DNA of 18,789 bases from M3007 sp033762055 (GCA_033762055.1 JANRLZ010000091.1:1-18789), one strand, 5' to 3'. Positions 6,701 to 15,820 are shown, counted from the stretch's first letter. Numbers and translations are program-made. The notes: generated by a model not told the origin, from the letters alone.

Positions 6701-8569
6701 ATGAAAGAGACCAAATTTATCGAACAAAACAAGGAAAAATGGGCTTCGTTCGAGCAGATGCTTCGGGAAGACCGTCGTGATCCGGAAAAACTCAATGATT
6801 TGTTCATACAAGTCACCGACGACCTTTCCTACGCCCGTACATTTTACCCCAATCGTTCGGTAAGGGTTTTTCTCAATGCCCTGGCACAGCGGGTTTTTCA
6901 TAACATTTATCGGGGCCGAAGGTTTCCTGCCGAGCGACTGCGTTTGTTCTGGACCGACGAGCTGCCTGCCATTATGTGGGCAACGCGGCGATCATTATTG
7001 CTTTCTTTTGCCATTTTTGTCGTTGCTTTTTCCATAGGTGTTGTGTCGAGTATGATAAACCCGGATTTTGCCCGGATTATTTTGGGCGATGAATATGTCG
7101 AAATGACGCTTCGGAACATTGAAAACGGTGACCCTATGGCTGTTTACAAGGAATCCGGACCAATGGGCTCAACCGCCGGGATTACCGCCAACAACATGTT
7201 TGTCGCCCTTCGTACCGCCATTTTCGGCGTATTGGCATCCATCGGAACGGTGTTCATCATGTTGTACAATGGGGTGATGGTAGGCGCTTTCCAGTATTTT
7301 TTTGTTGAACAGGGAGTGTTTTGGGAGTCTTTTCTGACCATCTGGATCCATGGTACCCTCGAAATCAGCGCGATTATTATCGCAGGCGCAGCCGGATTGG
7401 TAGCTGGCTCAGGGTTGTTGTTTCCGGGCACGTACCGGCGCGTTCAGGCATTTCAAATCAGCATGCGCCGCGGCTTGAAAATTTTTATCGGCATCGTGCC
7501 AATTATCATATTAGCCGGTTTTTTTGAAGGTTTTTTGACCCGTTATACCGAAACCCCCGATGCCATTCGCGCCGCATTCATTCTGACTTCTCTGTTTTTT
7601 GTTCTCTGGTATTTTGTGTGGCTTCCCTGGCACAAGGCACGAAACAGCGGTTTTAGGTTGCCTTTGCTGGACAAAGAATTGCCCCCTACGCGAGAGCATG
7701 TTATTGATTTTCGGAGTATAAAAACGGTGGGCGAAATCCTGTCTGACGCCTTCACAGTGTTGTCGCGCCATCCGCGTACGACCCTTGCCGGACTGTTTGC
7801 CACAACGGCGCTGTTTGCTGCCTGGGCTTTCGGCTTTTCTCAAGAAACTGCCGCTTCGACCTTTACTTTTCCAAACATCCCCGGCTATCCTCTGGATATT
7901 TTGGGCGGAATCGGCGACTTTTTTGGCAACGAACAGACTTCGGGTCTGTACGTTTTTCAGTTGTTTCTGCTGGCCGGACTAAGTGTGGCGGCGTTTCGCG
8001 CGCTGGAGCAAGAGAGGAATGACCATACGATTCCCCGATTTGAAGTCCGGCGTGTATTAATGAGCGGGCTCCCTCTCTTGTTGTTAATGCCCGGGTTTGC
8101 GTTTGGCCTTGCTTCGTTGTCCAATTTTTGGGGCGTGATGCTTTCCTGGCTTGGTTTCCCGTTTCTGGCATTGTGGGCAACGGTTATTTATTTCGAAACA
8201 CACCATCCACTGACTGCCCTGATAAGAACCTGGAACGTGATACGTTGGGGGCCGGCAATGGGAATGGGCTTGCTGACCGGCTTGTTGAACCTTTTATTTT
8301 TTATGTTTCTTGAGTCGCCGATATGGGAAATGACCCTTGAATTGTTCAGCTGGTTTATTCCACCTGCAGAAGGCGCTATGGCAACCTTCAATGCAGTCGC
8401 AACCAGTTGTGCAGCGGGTGTTTTAATGTATTTTTTCTTCCTGCTCAACTTGTTATGCGGCGGTTTGCAGTATTTTTCATTCAGAGAAATCGCCGACGCT
8501 GCCAGTTTGCGCGAAGAGTTAAATACCGTAGGACAAACACGCAAAATCCGTGGGCTTGCGCGGGAGTAA
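6701..8569 (+). CDS. SpoIIM-family (DUF95) membrane protein with C-terminal membrane extension
   Basis: Residues 1 to about 315 of this 622-aa protein match the stage II sporulation protein M family. There is a cytosolic helical N terminus (KETKFIEQNKEKWASFEQ) and then membrane helices. The conserved segments TANNMFVALRTAIFG, LYNGVMVGAF and HGTLEISAIIIAGAAGL follow, near 162-232. Family members are usually about 320 residues. Here a further 300 residues carry an EILSDAFTVLSRHPR segment (near 345-359) and several more hydrophobic helices, vaguely like membrane domains that precede glycerophosphodiesterases. The family is named after sporulation but is common in non-sporulating Bacteroidota, next to DUF4129 genes. 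The DUF4129 gene follows after 42 bp in the same orientation, so an operon is likely. The function is unknown. Confidence 0.85.
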   Translation: MKETKFIEQNKEKWASFEQMLREDRRDPEKLNDLFIQVTDDLSYARTFYPNRSVRVFLNALAQRVFHNIYRGRRFPAERLRLFWTDELPAIMWATRRSLLLSFAIFVVAFSIGVVSSMINPDFARIILGDEYVEMTLRNIENGDPMAVYKESGPMGSTAGITANNMFVALRTAIFGVLASIGTVFIMLYNGVMVGAFQYFFVEQGVFWESFLTIWIHGTLEISAIIIAGAAGLVAGSGLLFPGTYRRVQAFQISMRRGLKIFIGIVPIIILAGFFEGFLTRYTETPDAIRAAFILTSLFFVLWYFVWLPWHKARNSGFRLPLLDKELPPTREHVIDFRSIKTVGEILSDAFTVLSRHPRTTLAGLFATTALFAAWAFGFSQETAASTFTFPNIPGYPLDILGGIGDFFGNEQTSGLYVFQLFLLAGLSVAAFRALEQERNDHTIPRFEVRRVLMSGLPLLLLMPGFAFGLASLSNFWGVMLSWLGFPFLALWATVIYFETHHPLTALIRTWNVIRWGPAMGMGLLTGLLNLLFFMFLESPIWEMTLELFSWFIPPAEGAMATFNAVATSCAAGVLMYFFFLLNLLCGGLQYFSFREIADAASLREELNTVGQTRKIRGLARE

Positions 8570-8611
8570 GCGACTTTGGGAGCAAGCAATAACTTTATTA
8601 TACTAGAGAGA

Positions 8612-9385
8612 ATGCGTATATTTTTTTTTCTTCTTTTACCGCTATGGCTCTCCGCACAATCGGCGGCAGTTGCCGACACTGCGGTATTGGAAGAAATGGT
8701 GGTTGATACGTTGCAGGAAACGGACCTGGAAGCGGACTATGATATCGAGCCTCGCACGCCTTACACGGCCCCTCCGGTGAAACCGGTAGCCATGCGCGAA
8801 CCGAAAGCAGCCGACTGGGATGCGGCAAGTGGCGAAATTGATTATAGTAAAGACATCCCCAAACCGCCCAAAGAGCGGAAAAAACGCGATTTTGACAATG
8901 GCGCCTCCTCGGTTGACTGGACGAGGCTGACCCAGGGTCTGGGCAATATCCTGCAGGTTTTGGCCGTGTTGTTTGCCCTTTGCGTTATCGCCTACGGCAT
9001 ATACTGGATGATGCAAGCGCCAAGAAATCGTGTTATTGCGCGCGATGGAACGGAAATTACACTGGCCAACCTTGACGAATACATCCATGAAACGGACCTG
9101 GAGCGATACCTGCGCGAAGCATTGATCGCAGCAAACTGGCCCTTAGCCGTGCGGCTTTATTTTTTGCAAGCCATCAAAACCCTGTCGGAAAAAGAAACCA
9201 TTGTTTGGTCGAGAGAAAAAACCAACCGCGATTATCTTAGGGAAATGAGTCATCATCATTTAGGCGCTCAATTTCGCGATATTACCCGGCATTATGAACG
9301 GGTTTGGTATGGCAATCAAACTCTTACAAGCCAGGAGTTCAAGGCACTCGAGCCCAAATTCAAGGACTTTCTCAATCAGATTTGA
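8612..9385 (+). CDS. DUF4129 domain-containing membrane protein
   Basis: This 257-aa protein has an N-terminal signal peptide (MRIFFFLLLPLWLSAQ), an acidic, Pro-rich periplasmic stretch (about 20-105), one transmembrane helix (about 112-134), and a cytosolic C-terminal domain. The C-terminal domain contains the DUF4129 pattern: YLREALIAANWPLAVRLYF, then SREKTNRDYL, then YERVWYGN. In Bacteroidota such genes usually sit in a cluster with SpoIIM-family, MoxR-type AAA ATPase and DUF58 genes, which suggests a cell-envelope or protein-complex assembly role. Here only the SpoIIM-family partner is adjacent. The ATG at 8612 is chosen because the signal peptide starts there; the in-frame TTG/GTG-type codons upstream add a non-signal extension. 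Confidence 0.85.
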   Translation: MRIFFFLLLPLWLSAQSAAVADTAVLEEMVVDTLQETDLEADYDIEPRTPYTAPPVKPVAMREPKAADWDAASGEIDYSKDIPKPPKERKKRDFDNGASSVDWTRLTQGLGNILQVLAVLFALCVIAYGIYWMMQAPRNRVIARDGTEITLANLDEYIHETDLERYLREALIAANWPLAVRLYFLQAIKTLSEKETIVWSREKTNRDYLREMSHHHLGAQFRDITRHYERVWYGNQTLTSQEFKALEPKFKDFLNQI

Positions 9386-9411
9386 GTTTAGGGAGGGCGG
9401 TATTTTCTTTC

Positions 9412-12400
9412 TTAAAACTTTATTTCCACGGCCTGCGCTTCCACCGGGAAAACCACCCAACATCCCTGCAAGTGCATTTTTTGTTCGCGCCACCACACCA
9501 GTCCGGGCGCAAGTGTGGCTGCTTGCTGTTTCCATTTTTTCATTCCTTCTGCGAAGGGAGCAAACGCGATAACCACGGCTCCGTGCTGCGTTTCGAGCAA
9601 CAGGTCTGTTTCCAATGCAAGCAACCTTTGTCCCCAAATGCTATCTGCCATGAATTTGATATGTCGGGCTTGGGGCTTGAATTTTTTTTCCAGAAATGCA
9701 AAAAATTGTTCCGACTGATGCAGCATTTGTTCGGCGCTCACTTGTTCCACTACGCCTCGTATTTCCAATTGCCGGCGGGCGGTTTCGAGGCGTTCCGAGC
9801 GGGGAAGTGCCGGGTTGTCGCTTCGGATAAAGGTGGTGAGCGCTTTCCCGATCGCAGCCGTATAATCCCCTTTGAACTCGAGCCAGGCGCCCCAGGCAAT
9901 CGGCTCAGCCGGCACGGGCTGGCAACCTGGCGGGAGTTCCAGTTGAATATTTACCCGCCAGGGCGGACGGGTGGGTGGGCGCTTTCCCTGGCGTTCGGCG
10001 TAATATCGGACCGGTGTCGTATCGGGGGGTGTTTCCGGAAATTCTCGGGGTTTGTACACCAATTCAGTAGTGATATGTAGCGGTTTTTTTTCCCGATAAA
10101 ACGGGGTTTCATCAGAATTTGGATCCAGGGTAGGAATACTTTCATCGCCACGGCTGAAAACACGGTTGAGCCAGCCGGTTCCTTTGGCGGTACTGGGGAA
10201 AATCAGGTAATCGCGGGCACGGGTAAGGCCGACATACAGCAGTCGGGCTTCTTCTTCCAGCGCATTGCGCCGGGCCTTTGCCCATTCGTCGGTTTGCTGT
10301 AAAGTTTCCTCCAGACGCGTCGCCCGAAACTGATCGGCATAAGGATTCACCCAAAAACGCAGCCAGCGATTTCCCAGAATGTTGTTCAAGTCGGGTGTTT
10401 CAACTTCACTGACCAAATTCAGTCCCCAAACCTGTTCATTGAGGTTTTGCTCCAGCGAATGGCAAATTGTTACCGGGTACTCAAGCCCTTTTGACCGATG
10501 GTACGTAAGTACTTTTACCGCATCCTCACTCTCACCGGAGCCTTGCGCATCTCTTTCATTCTCACCCAATTGATTGAGCCACAACAAGAAGCCGCCCAAT
10601 GACGCCGCCGAGTGCAAGCGTTGACAAGCCGATTCATAATCGAGTGCATAGCGCCGCAACCGGTCGAGATTGTCGAGTCGTTGTTCGGGATTGCCTAATT
10701 GCACCACATAGCGCCTGAGTTCGAGTTCTTCCAGCACAAGATTCAAAATCTCGGAAGCGGAAAGGTCGGCGGTGCGTTGCCGCAAGGCAAGCAGTTGCGG
10801 CGAGCTGCCCCAGTTGCCGGAGTGTTCATCCGTCGTGGTTTCGGATAAGTAATGGAGACGATCTTCCACAATGGCTTCCAGGTTCATACTTCCCGTCAGG
10901 AACAGTATTTCGGCGGCTGCCAGTGCATCGGAAGGAGTCAGCAGGTATTTCAGGCAAGCCAGCACAAGTTTGGCTTCCGGCGTTTCGAGCAATTCGTTGC
11001 GGGCAATGGCTGCTTTCAGTCCGGCATGATGCAAGGCATCGGCCATGCTCATGCATTGGCGATTGCTGCGACAAAGAATAGCGATATCACCGGGCCTGAC
11101 GGGGCGCGTTAGTTTGTTTTTTTTATCAGAAATCAGGGGTTTTCTTTCCAAAAAAGTACATACCTGTTCTGCGATACAATGATCGAACCAGGGTTGGCCC
11201 GGCACTCTCCGTTCGTCGAGCTCTGATTTAAAATGCCAGTGTAACAAAGCATCGCCCAGCCCTTCAGGGTCGGCCAGAGCCGGCTCCAGTACGATTTGTT
11301 CTCTTGGCATTTGCTCAAAAGCGCGTTCAAAGATGGCGTTGGCGGCGTACACAATGTCGGGCCGACTTCGCCAGGATTTTTTCAGGATATTATCTTCCCT
11401 GACGCCTCCGGTTGCTGCTATGATGGCTTGCATGAGAGCCGGTTCGGCGCCGCGAAATCCGTAGATACTTTGCTTGGGGTCGCCCACCCAGATAGAGTGA
11501 CGTGCCAACTGACTGATTTGCAGGAAAATATCAAGTTGAATGGGGGAGGTATCCTGAAATTCGTCTACCAGCAACAAGTCAAGTTCCTCCCGCAGGGTCT
11601 GCCGTACACTTTCTACCCGGAGCAGGCGACTGACATAGGTTTCCATGTCGGTGTAATCAATCAGTCCGCGTTTTTGTTTGTATTGTTCGTACTCCTTGAG
11701 TGCGTCGGCGGCGATGTCGAAAACCAGTTCAATATAACCTCGAACATCTTCTCTGAATTGCGGATGTTGGTCGTGACTGCGCGCCATTTCCTGTAGTTCT
11801 TCCATCAGGTCACGGCTTTTTGCGCCGACGGAGGTTTTGCCGATTTTCACCCATTCGTGCCAATATAATTCGCCGCGGTATTTGAGTTGGAGTTGGAATT
11901 GGCGAAGTGTTTCGGCGGCGTCGCGGGTAGTTTTGGTGGTGTCTGATTCATTGGCATCGAGTGCGGCCAGCGTTTGGTCAATGGCATTCAGCAGGCGATT
12001 GTTCCAGGTAACCGGGTCTATCGTTTGTGCGGGCGGGAGCAAACGTTCGAAGGTTTCCCAGGATTTGCGTTTGCTTTTTTCCAGGGTATTTCTGTCAAAA
12101 TTATTGGCCCTTGCCACATCGGTGAGCATGCGTATATCGCGTCGCCAGTCGTAGGCTTCACCGGCTGTTTTTTTGGTTAACCCCAACCGGTCGGCCAGCA
12201 GGTTCATGCGTTCGATGCGGGGTTCGCTGAGTACCTGCGCAAGCGATTCGTTGAACAGGCGCTGTTCGTCGCCGTCGGCAATAATTTCAACCAGAGGCGA
12301 CACACCGGCTTCGAAAGCGAATCGTTGCAACAAGCGGGTGCCGATGCTGTGCACGGTACCAATCAGGGCTTCGTCGAGTTCGTTGGCGGCATCCGTCATA

Positions 12401-12606
12401 CCCACTTCGAGCAGTCGAACGCGAACCCGTTCCTGCAATTCGGCGGCGGCTTTTTTGGTAAATGTAGTGGCCATGATGCCCATTGGTCGCACCCCGTTTT
12501 GGAGGAGTGTCACCATGCGACGGGTGAGCGTATAAGTTTTACCCGAACCGGCGCCTGCCGAGATCAGTTCGATGGGTAAAACGGGTTGGGTTGAAGCGAC
12601 CGACAA
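9412..12606 (-). CDS. AddA/RecB-type UvrD helicase with degenerate nuclease-like C terminus
   Basis: The protein (1064 aa from a TTG start) is a superfamily 1A DNA helicase of the exonuclease V type. Motifs in order: Walker A AGAGSGKT (about 17-24), TFTKKAA (48-54), GTVHSIGTRLL (83-93), Walker B LLLVDEFQDTS (344-354), VGDPKQSIYGFRGA (374-387), TYHRSKGLEYP (701-711), and LLYVGLTRARDYLI (789-802). AddA and RecB end in a PD-(D/E)xK nuclease domain; the corresponding region here keeps ETDLLLE (about 999-1005) but reads VVIAFAP where VVIDYK is expected. The GxxxH position also lacks His. It may therefore be helicase-only. No AddB gene is nearby. The start is uncertain: GTG at 12687 would add 27 residues unlike the family, so TTG at 12606 is preferred. 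Confidence 0.85.
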   Translation of the reverse strand: MSVASTQPVLPIELISAGAGSGKTYTLTRRMVTLLQNGVRPMGIMATTFTKKAAAELQERVRVRLLEVGMTDAANELDEALIGTVHSIGTRLLQRFAFEAGVSPLVEIIADGDEQRLFNESLAQVLSEPRIERMNLLADRLGLTKKTAGEAYDWRRDIRMLTDVARANNFDRNTLEKSKRKSWETFERLLPPAQTIDPVTWNNRLLNAIDQTLAALDANESDTTKTTRDAAETLRQFQLQLKYRGELYWHEWVKIGKTSVGAKSRDLMEELQEMARSHDQHPQFREDVRGYIELVFDIAADALKEYEQYKQKRGLIDYTDMETYVSRLLRVESVRQTLREELDLLLVDEFQDTSPIQLDIFLQISQLARHSIWVGDPKQSIYGFRGAEPALMQAIIAATGGVREDNILKKSWRSRPDIVYAANAIFERAFEQMPREQIVLEPALADPEGLGDALLHWHFKSELDERRVPGQPWFDHCIAEQVCTFLERKPLISDKKNKLTRPVRPGDIAILCRSNRQCMSMADALHHAGLKAAIARNELLETPEAKLVLACLKYLLTPSDALAAAEILFLTGSMNLEAIVEDRLHYLSETTTDEHSGNWGSSPQLLALRQRTADLSASEILNLVLEELELRRYVVQLGNPEQRLDNLDRLRRYALDYESACQRLHSAASLGGFLLWLNQLGENERDAQGSGESEDAVKVLTYHRSKGLEYPVTICHSLEQNLNEQVWGLNLVSEVETPDLNNILGNRWLRFWVNPYADQFRATRLEETLQQTDEWAKARRNALEEEARLLYVGLTRARDYLIFPSTAKGTGWLNRVFSRGDESIPTLDPNSDETPFYREKKPLHITTELVYKPREFPETPPDTTPVRYYAERQGKRPPTRPPWRVNIQLELPPGCQPVPAEPIAWGAWLEFKGDYTAAIGKALTTFIRSDNPALPRSERLETARRQLEIRGVVEQVSAEQMLHQSEQFFAFLEKKFKPQARHIKFMADSIWGQRLLALETDLLLETQHGAVVIAFAPFAEGMKKWKQQAATLAPGLVWWREQKMHLQGCWVVFPVEAQAVEIKF

Positions 12607-12666
12607 GAGAAATATCTTTTGGGCGAAGATCGAAATAATGTGGAAACCAGTTAAATGCAAAAGGGG

Positions 12667-12674
12667 TAGTTTCG
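12667..12674 (+). promoter_or_regulatory. Weak -7-like element before the DinB-like gene
   Basis: TAGTTTCG differs from TAnnTTTG by one base and lies about 46 nt upstream of the ATG at 12721. The 114-bp interval 12607-12720 must hold divergent promoters for the helicase and this gene; no strong -33 was found. Confidence 0.25.
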
Positions 12675-12720
12675 CCTTTTCTTTCACTTATAGTGTAAAT
12701 CAATCGCTAAAATTAAGCGT

Positions 12721-13233
12721 ATGCCATCAACGGAAACTCTCGCCTGGGCTGAACAAATAGCCCTTCACATGGAAAAAAACACGCCTCGCATTGAAAAATG
12801 TCTCGCCGAACTGACGGAAGAAGAAATCTGGCAGCGGCCCAATCCGCAGTCGAACAGTGTTGGCAATCTTTTACTGCATTTGTGTGGCAACATCACCCAA
12901 TATGTACTGTCCTCAATGGGCGGTTTGCCCGATGCGCGGGTTCGCGATGCAGAATTTGCAGCGGAGGGCGGTTACACAAAGGCGGAGTTGTTGGATAAGT
13001 TACAACGAACGGTGCAGGAAGCCGTTCGGATCATCCGCGCCTGTGACAAGGAAGAGATGTTGCGCGAGCGAACGGTCCAGGGTTTTCAGATGAATGGGGC
13101 CGGCATCGCCGTCCATGTGTGCGAGCATTATTCGTACCATACCGGGCAAATTGCCTTTTGGGTCAAGTTGCTGAAAGCCAAAGACCTGGGTTTTTATGCC
13201 GGTATCAATTTGAACGCCAAAAACATTGCTTAA
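12721..13233 (+). CDS. DinB-like (DUF1572-type) four-helix-bundle protein
   Basis: This 170-aa soluble protein has the DinB/YfiT-type pattern. The first helix contains the motif VGNLLLHLCGNITQYV (His53), and the C-terminal motif is HVCEHYSYHTGQIAFW (His132, His136, His140). His53, His136 and His140 are the likely metal-binding triad of the superfamily; metal-dependent thiol or stress functions are known for some members but cannot be assigned here. Length is typical. It is monocistronic, divergent from the helicase gene, and converges on the response regulator with overlapping stop codons. Confidence 0.8.
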   Translation: MPSTETLAWAEQIALHMEKNTPRIEKCLAELTEEEIWQRPNPQSNSVGNLLLHLCGNITQYVLSSMGGLPDARVRDAEFAAEGGYTKAELLDKLQRTVQEAVRIIRACDKEEMLRERTVQGFQMNGAGIAVHVCEHYSYHTGQIAFWVKLLKAKDLGFYAGINLNAKNIA

Positions 13234-13925
13234 TCTGTCGGGGCCGGTCGGTCGCGCAACTTGTGCCTTGTTTCATAATCTGTACAAAAGCCGAGGCGTT
13301 CGACAACTTTCCCCAATTCAACGGCGTTTGTTGCGCCAAATTTTTTCATCACAATGTTGCGAATCTTTTCCATATTTGGCTGGGAGAGTTTCATTTCCTG
13401 TGCAGTCTGGTAGTTGGTATAACTTCTGCACCCAATCAGATAAAGTACGCGCTCTTCCATGGGCGATAATTCTGGTGGCGGCGGCGGCGGCACTTCGGGT
13501 TGATATGGATCGTGGGGGTCGGGCAGATACACCTTTTCGCCGCTGTGTGCTTGTCGGATTGCGTCAACAATTTCTTCGTAAGAGCGGTACATAGCAATAA
13601 ACCCGTCGGCTCGCTTGAACATGGCTTCGGCGGGGTAATTGCGCCCCCTCATGCCGGTAATGGCGATCAATTTGATTTGATCGCGATAACGTTCCTTGAT
13701 GGCACGAAGCACGGTGAGGCCGTCTTCTATCGGCATTCCAATATCTATCAATGCCACATCCACCTGATCGCCGCCGTTTTGCTCAAAGAACCGGCGCAGT
13801 TGTCCACCGTCGGCGGCGGTACCCACGACGTGCATACCTTCAGCGGCATGGATGAATTTGGAGAGCGACGTTAGCGTCTCCTGCTGATCGTCTGCGATGA
13901 ATACCCTGATGTCAGTTGACCCCAT
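13230..13925 (-). CDS. NarL/LuxR-type response regulator
   Basis: The 231-aa protein has a receiver domain (residues 1-125) with the acidic pair D12-D13, phosphoacceptor D61 (ALIDIGMP), and switch Thr90 (AIT). A linker with six prolines (146-151) follows. The C-terminal helix-turn-helix region (about 153-212, LSPMEERVLYLI...QPNMEKIRNIVMKKFGATNAVEL) resembles the LuxR/GerE type. At the position of the usual conserved Lys after the fifth strand (GYLxK) it reads GFIAM, so that Lys is missing. The start codon lies within the end of the sensor kinase gene (14-nt overlap), so the pair is translationally coupled and is almost certainly a two-component system. Its targets are unknown; output is presumably transcriptional control. 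Confidence 0.9.
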   Translation of the reverse strand: MGSTDIRVFIADDQQETLTSLSKFIHAAEGMHVVGTAADGGQLRRFFEQNGGDQVDVALIDIGMPIEDGLTVLRAIKERYRDQIKLIAITGMRGRNYPAEAMFKRADGFIAMYRSYEEIVDAIRQAHSGEKVYLPDPHDPYQPEVPPPPPPELSPMEERVLYLIGCRSYTNYQTAQEMKLSQPNMEKIRNIVMKKFGATNAVELGKVVERLGFCTDYETRHKLRDRPAPTD

Positions 13926-15792
13926 ACAATAGCGGGTTCTCCTTCAGATTTTCAGGGGTGGGTAAAGGTATATCAATAAAGAAGGTGGCGCCTGCACCGC
14001 GTCCGGAATCTATGTCGAAAGTGCCGCCCAATTTTTGTATTCGTTCTTTTAAGTTTCGCAAGCCCATTCCTTCCTGGGTTTGTTGCGGATCGAACCCGAT
14101 ACCATCATCTTGAATAATAATAACCAGCACCTCCTCGATGTTATTTATCTGGATATTTATTTCCCGAGCCTTTGCATGTTTAATTGCATTGGTAATAATT
14201 TCCTGTACGACCATTCTTGCTTCTTCGCCCACTTTCCCTTTCGCATTTTCTCCGAGGTTATAGGTGTAGAATCGGATTTTTGTTGCGTATTCGGCGCCAA
14301 TTTTTTCATATAATTGTCGCAGATCATCCCACCAATCGGTGTCTTCCCGTTCGAGTTCGTGCATAGCCCTTCGCAGCTCAAGGTAAGATTTTTCCTGCAA
14401 TTTCAGGTTTTCGTACAATTGTTCGGCCACATTTTGTTGTGCTTTGGGCAGCCCGATCAATGTTGATTCAAGACTCCAACGGGTATTAATGAGCAGGCCG
14501 CCTACACCGTCATGTATTTTTCTTACTATTCGCTGTCGGCTTTCTTCAGCGCCTTCGAGTTTGGCACGGGTATAATTAATCTCCTGCGTTTTCAGGGTGG
14601 ATTCCAGTTCTTCGAGGAGTAGTTGGTGTTTTTTAGCCGCGAGTTTGCGTTGTTTTTGAAAATAAATAACACTAAACGCAATCATTATCATCAAGATGAC
14701 TAATCCAAAAAAAAGTAACCCTTTCTCTTTCTCTTCCTGTTTTAGTCTTCTGTCCTTGTTTTTGATTTCTTCACCAATGTCATTTTTTTCTATCGTGTAT
14801 TTGATTAGTGCCGTTAGTGCTGACTGTTTGTTAGAAAACTGATCTTTAATAAATACAATATCCGAATTTTCTTCTTTTTCTCTTACCAGCATTAATAGTT
14901 TTCCCAATGATTCATTCGCTTTGGGATATTTTTTTTGTAATTCATATAAGTTCGACAAGCCATAATATCCATTTATTAACAAAGAAGTATCTTCAAGAGC
15001 AAGTCCAAATCGTATACTTTCCATATATTCATTTTCGGCATTATTGTAATCATCTGACAACAAATAAATATTGCCCAATAAAGTTCTTATTTGTGCTTCA
15101 GCATTTTGCGCTTCTATTTCTCTATATATTTCTATTGCTTTTTCATAATTTTTTTTGGCGTTCAGCAACAATTCCTTATTCCCATTATTTTCATGCGCTA
15201 TAAAAAGGCTATTTCCCTTTGATTGAAGGTTTTGTGCTATCTGGTATTTAAAATTTGAATTTTCCAACAATTTTTCACATAATTCATTGTGAAATAATGC
15301 CTTGTCATAATCCTGCTTTAAAAATAAAACATTTGCGGTGTTTATGTAACATTTGGCGAGATTCAGAGTGTCCTTTGTTTTTATAGATAGTTGAATAGCA
15401 GTTTGAAGTAAAAGGGCTGCCGAATCCAAATTGGGTGGCTGTTGTTCTCCTAGGGTAGCACTTAAAACGATAATTGATTTTAACAACAGATATTCATCTT
15501 TTAATTTATCTGACAAGGCAATGCTTTCTTCAATAGATATTTTTGTTTCCTTTATCTTTTCTTTTAAAAATAAAGCTTTGCTTTTTACTAATAATGCCTG
15601 GCACTTATCAATCGGGGTGATTTTTTTGTGAGACAATATTGATTTAGCAAAATACAATGCTGTATCAACATCATATTCTTGAAGTAAGAATTCACCTTGG
15701 TGGATAATATTATATTTAGGGTTTTCAATATTATTCTGGGCCGTTAAGAGTAACGGCATAAAAAGGAATAGATAAAAGAAAGCGGTTTTCAT
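13912..15792 (-). CDS. TPR-type sensor histidine kinase (HisKA_3/HATPase)
   Basis: This 626-aa sensor has a signal peptide (MKTAFFYLFLFMPLLLTAQ), a periplasmic region (about 25-345) of helical TPR-like repeats, and a transmembrane helix (about 359-378). A coiled-coil-like linker follows. The dimerisation motif RQRIVRKIHDGVGGLL has the phosphoacceptor His427. The HATPase domain has an N box (QEIITNAIKHA, 530-540), DDGIGFD (562-568) and GMGLRNLKERI (575-585). It is a NarX/DesK-type kinase coupled by a 14-nt overlap to the response regulator. The 5' two-thirds of the gene (periplasmic part, above about 14,640) is visibly more AT-rich than the kinase part. The start at 15792 gives the signal peptide; the upstream in-frame ATG would lie within the terminator hairpin. 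Confidence 0.92.
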   Translation of the reverse strand: MKTAFFYLFLFMPLLLTAQNNIENPKYNIIHQGEFLLQEYDVDTALYFAKSILSHKKITPIDKCQALLVKSKALFLKEKIKETKISIEESIALSDKLKDEYLLLKSIIVLSATLGEQQPPNLDSAALLLQTAIQLSIKTKDTLNLAKCYINTANVLFLKQDYDKALFHNELCEKLLENSNFKYQIAQNLQSKGNSLFIAHENNGNKELLLNAKKNYEKAIEIYREIEAQNAEAQIRTLLGNIYLLSDDYNNAENEYMESIRFGLALEDTSLLINGYYGLSNLYELQKKYPKANESLGKLLMLVREKEENSDIVFIKDQFSNKQSALTALIKYTIEKNDIGEEIKNKDRRLKQEEKEKGLLFFGLVILMIMIAFSVIYFQKQRKLAAKKHQLLLEELESTLKTQEINYTRAKLEGAEESRQRIVRKIHDGVGGLLINTRWSLESTLIGLPKAQQNVAEQLYENLKLQEKSYLELRRAMHELEREDTDWWDDLRQLYEKIGAEYATKIRFYTYNLGENAKGKVGEEARMVVQEIITNAIKHAKAREINIQINNIEEVLVIIIQDDGIGFDPQQTQEGMGLRNLKERIQKLGGTFDIDSGRGAGATFFIDIPLPTPENLKENPLLYGVN

Positions 15793-15796
15793 AACA

Positions 15797-15820
15797 GCGG
15801 TTTTCGAATTAAAAAACCGC
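15797..15820 (-). promoter_or_regulatory. Hairpin just upstream of the kinase start, alternative to the terminator
   Basis: GCGGTTTT (15797-15804) pairs with AAAACCGC (15813-15820), ending 5 nt before the kinase start codon. It shares CCGC (15817-15820) with the terminator stem, so the two structures exclude each other. The 10-bp word AGCGGTTTTC occurs at 15781-15790 and again at 15796-15805. A leader-type switch is possible but unproven. Confidence 0.3.

Noticed and set aside
9304..10080. 258-codon plus-strand ORF opposite the helicase gene
   Set aside because: It is antisense to conserved helicase sequence and overlaps the end of the DUF4129 gene; no motif found.
9412..13925. A defence system combining the UvrD-type helicase with neighbours
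   Set aside because: The flanking genes are a DinB-like protein and a two-component system in opposite or independent orientation; no nuclease, methylase or reverse transcriptase is near.
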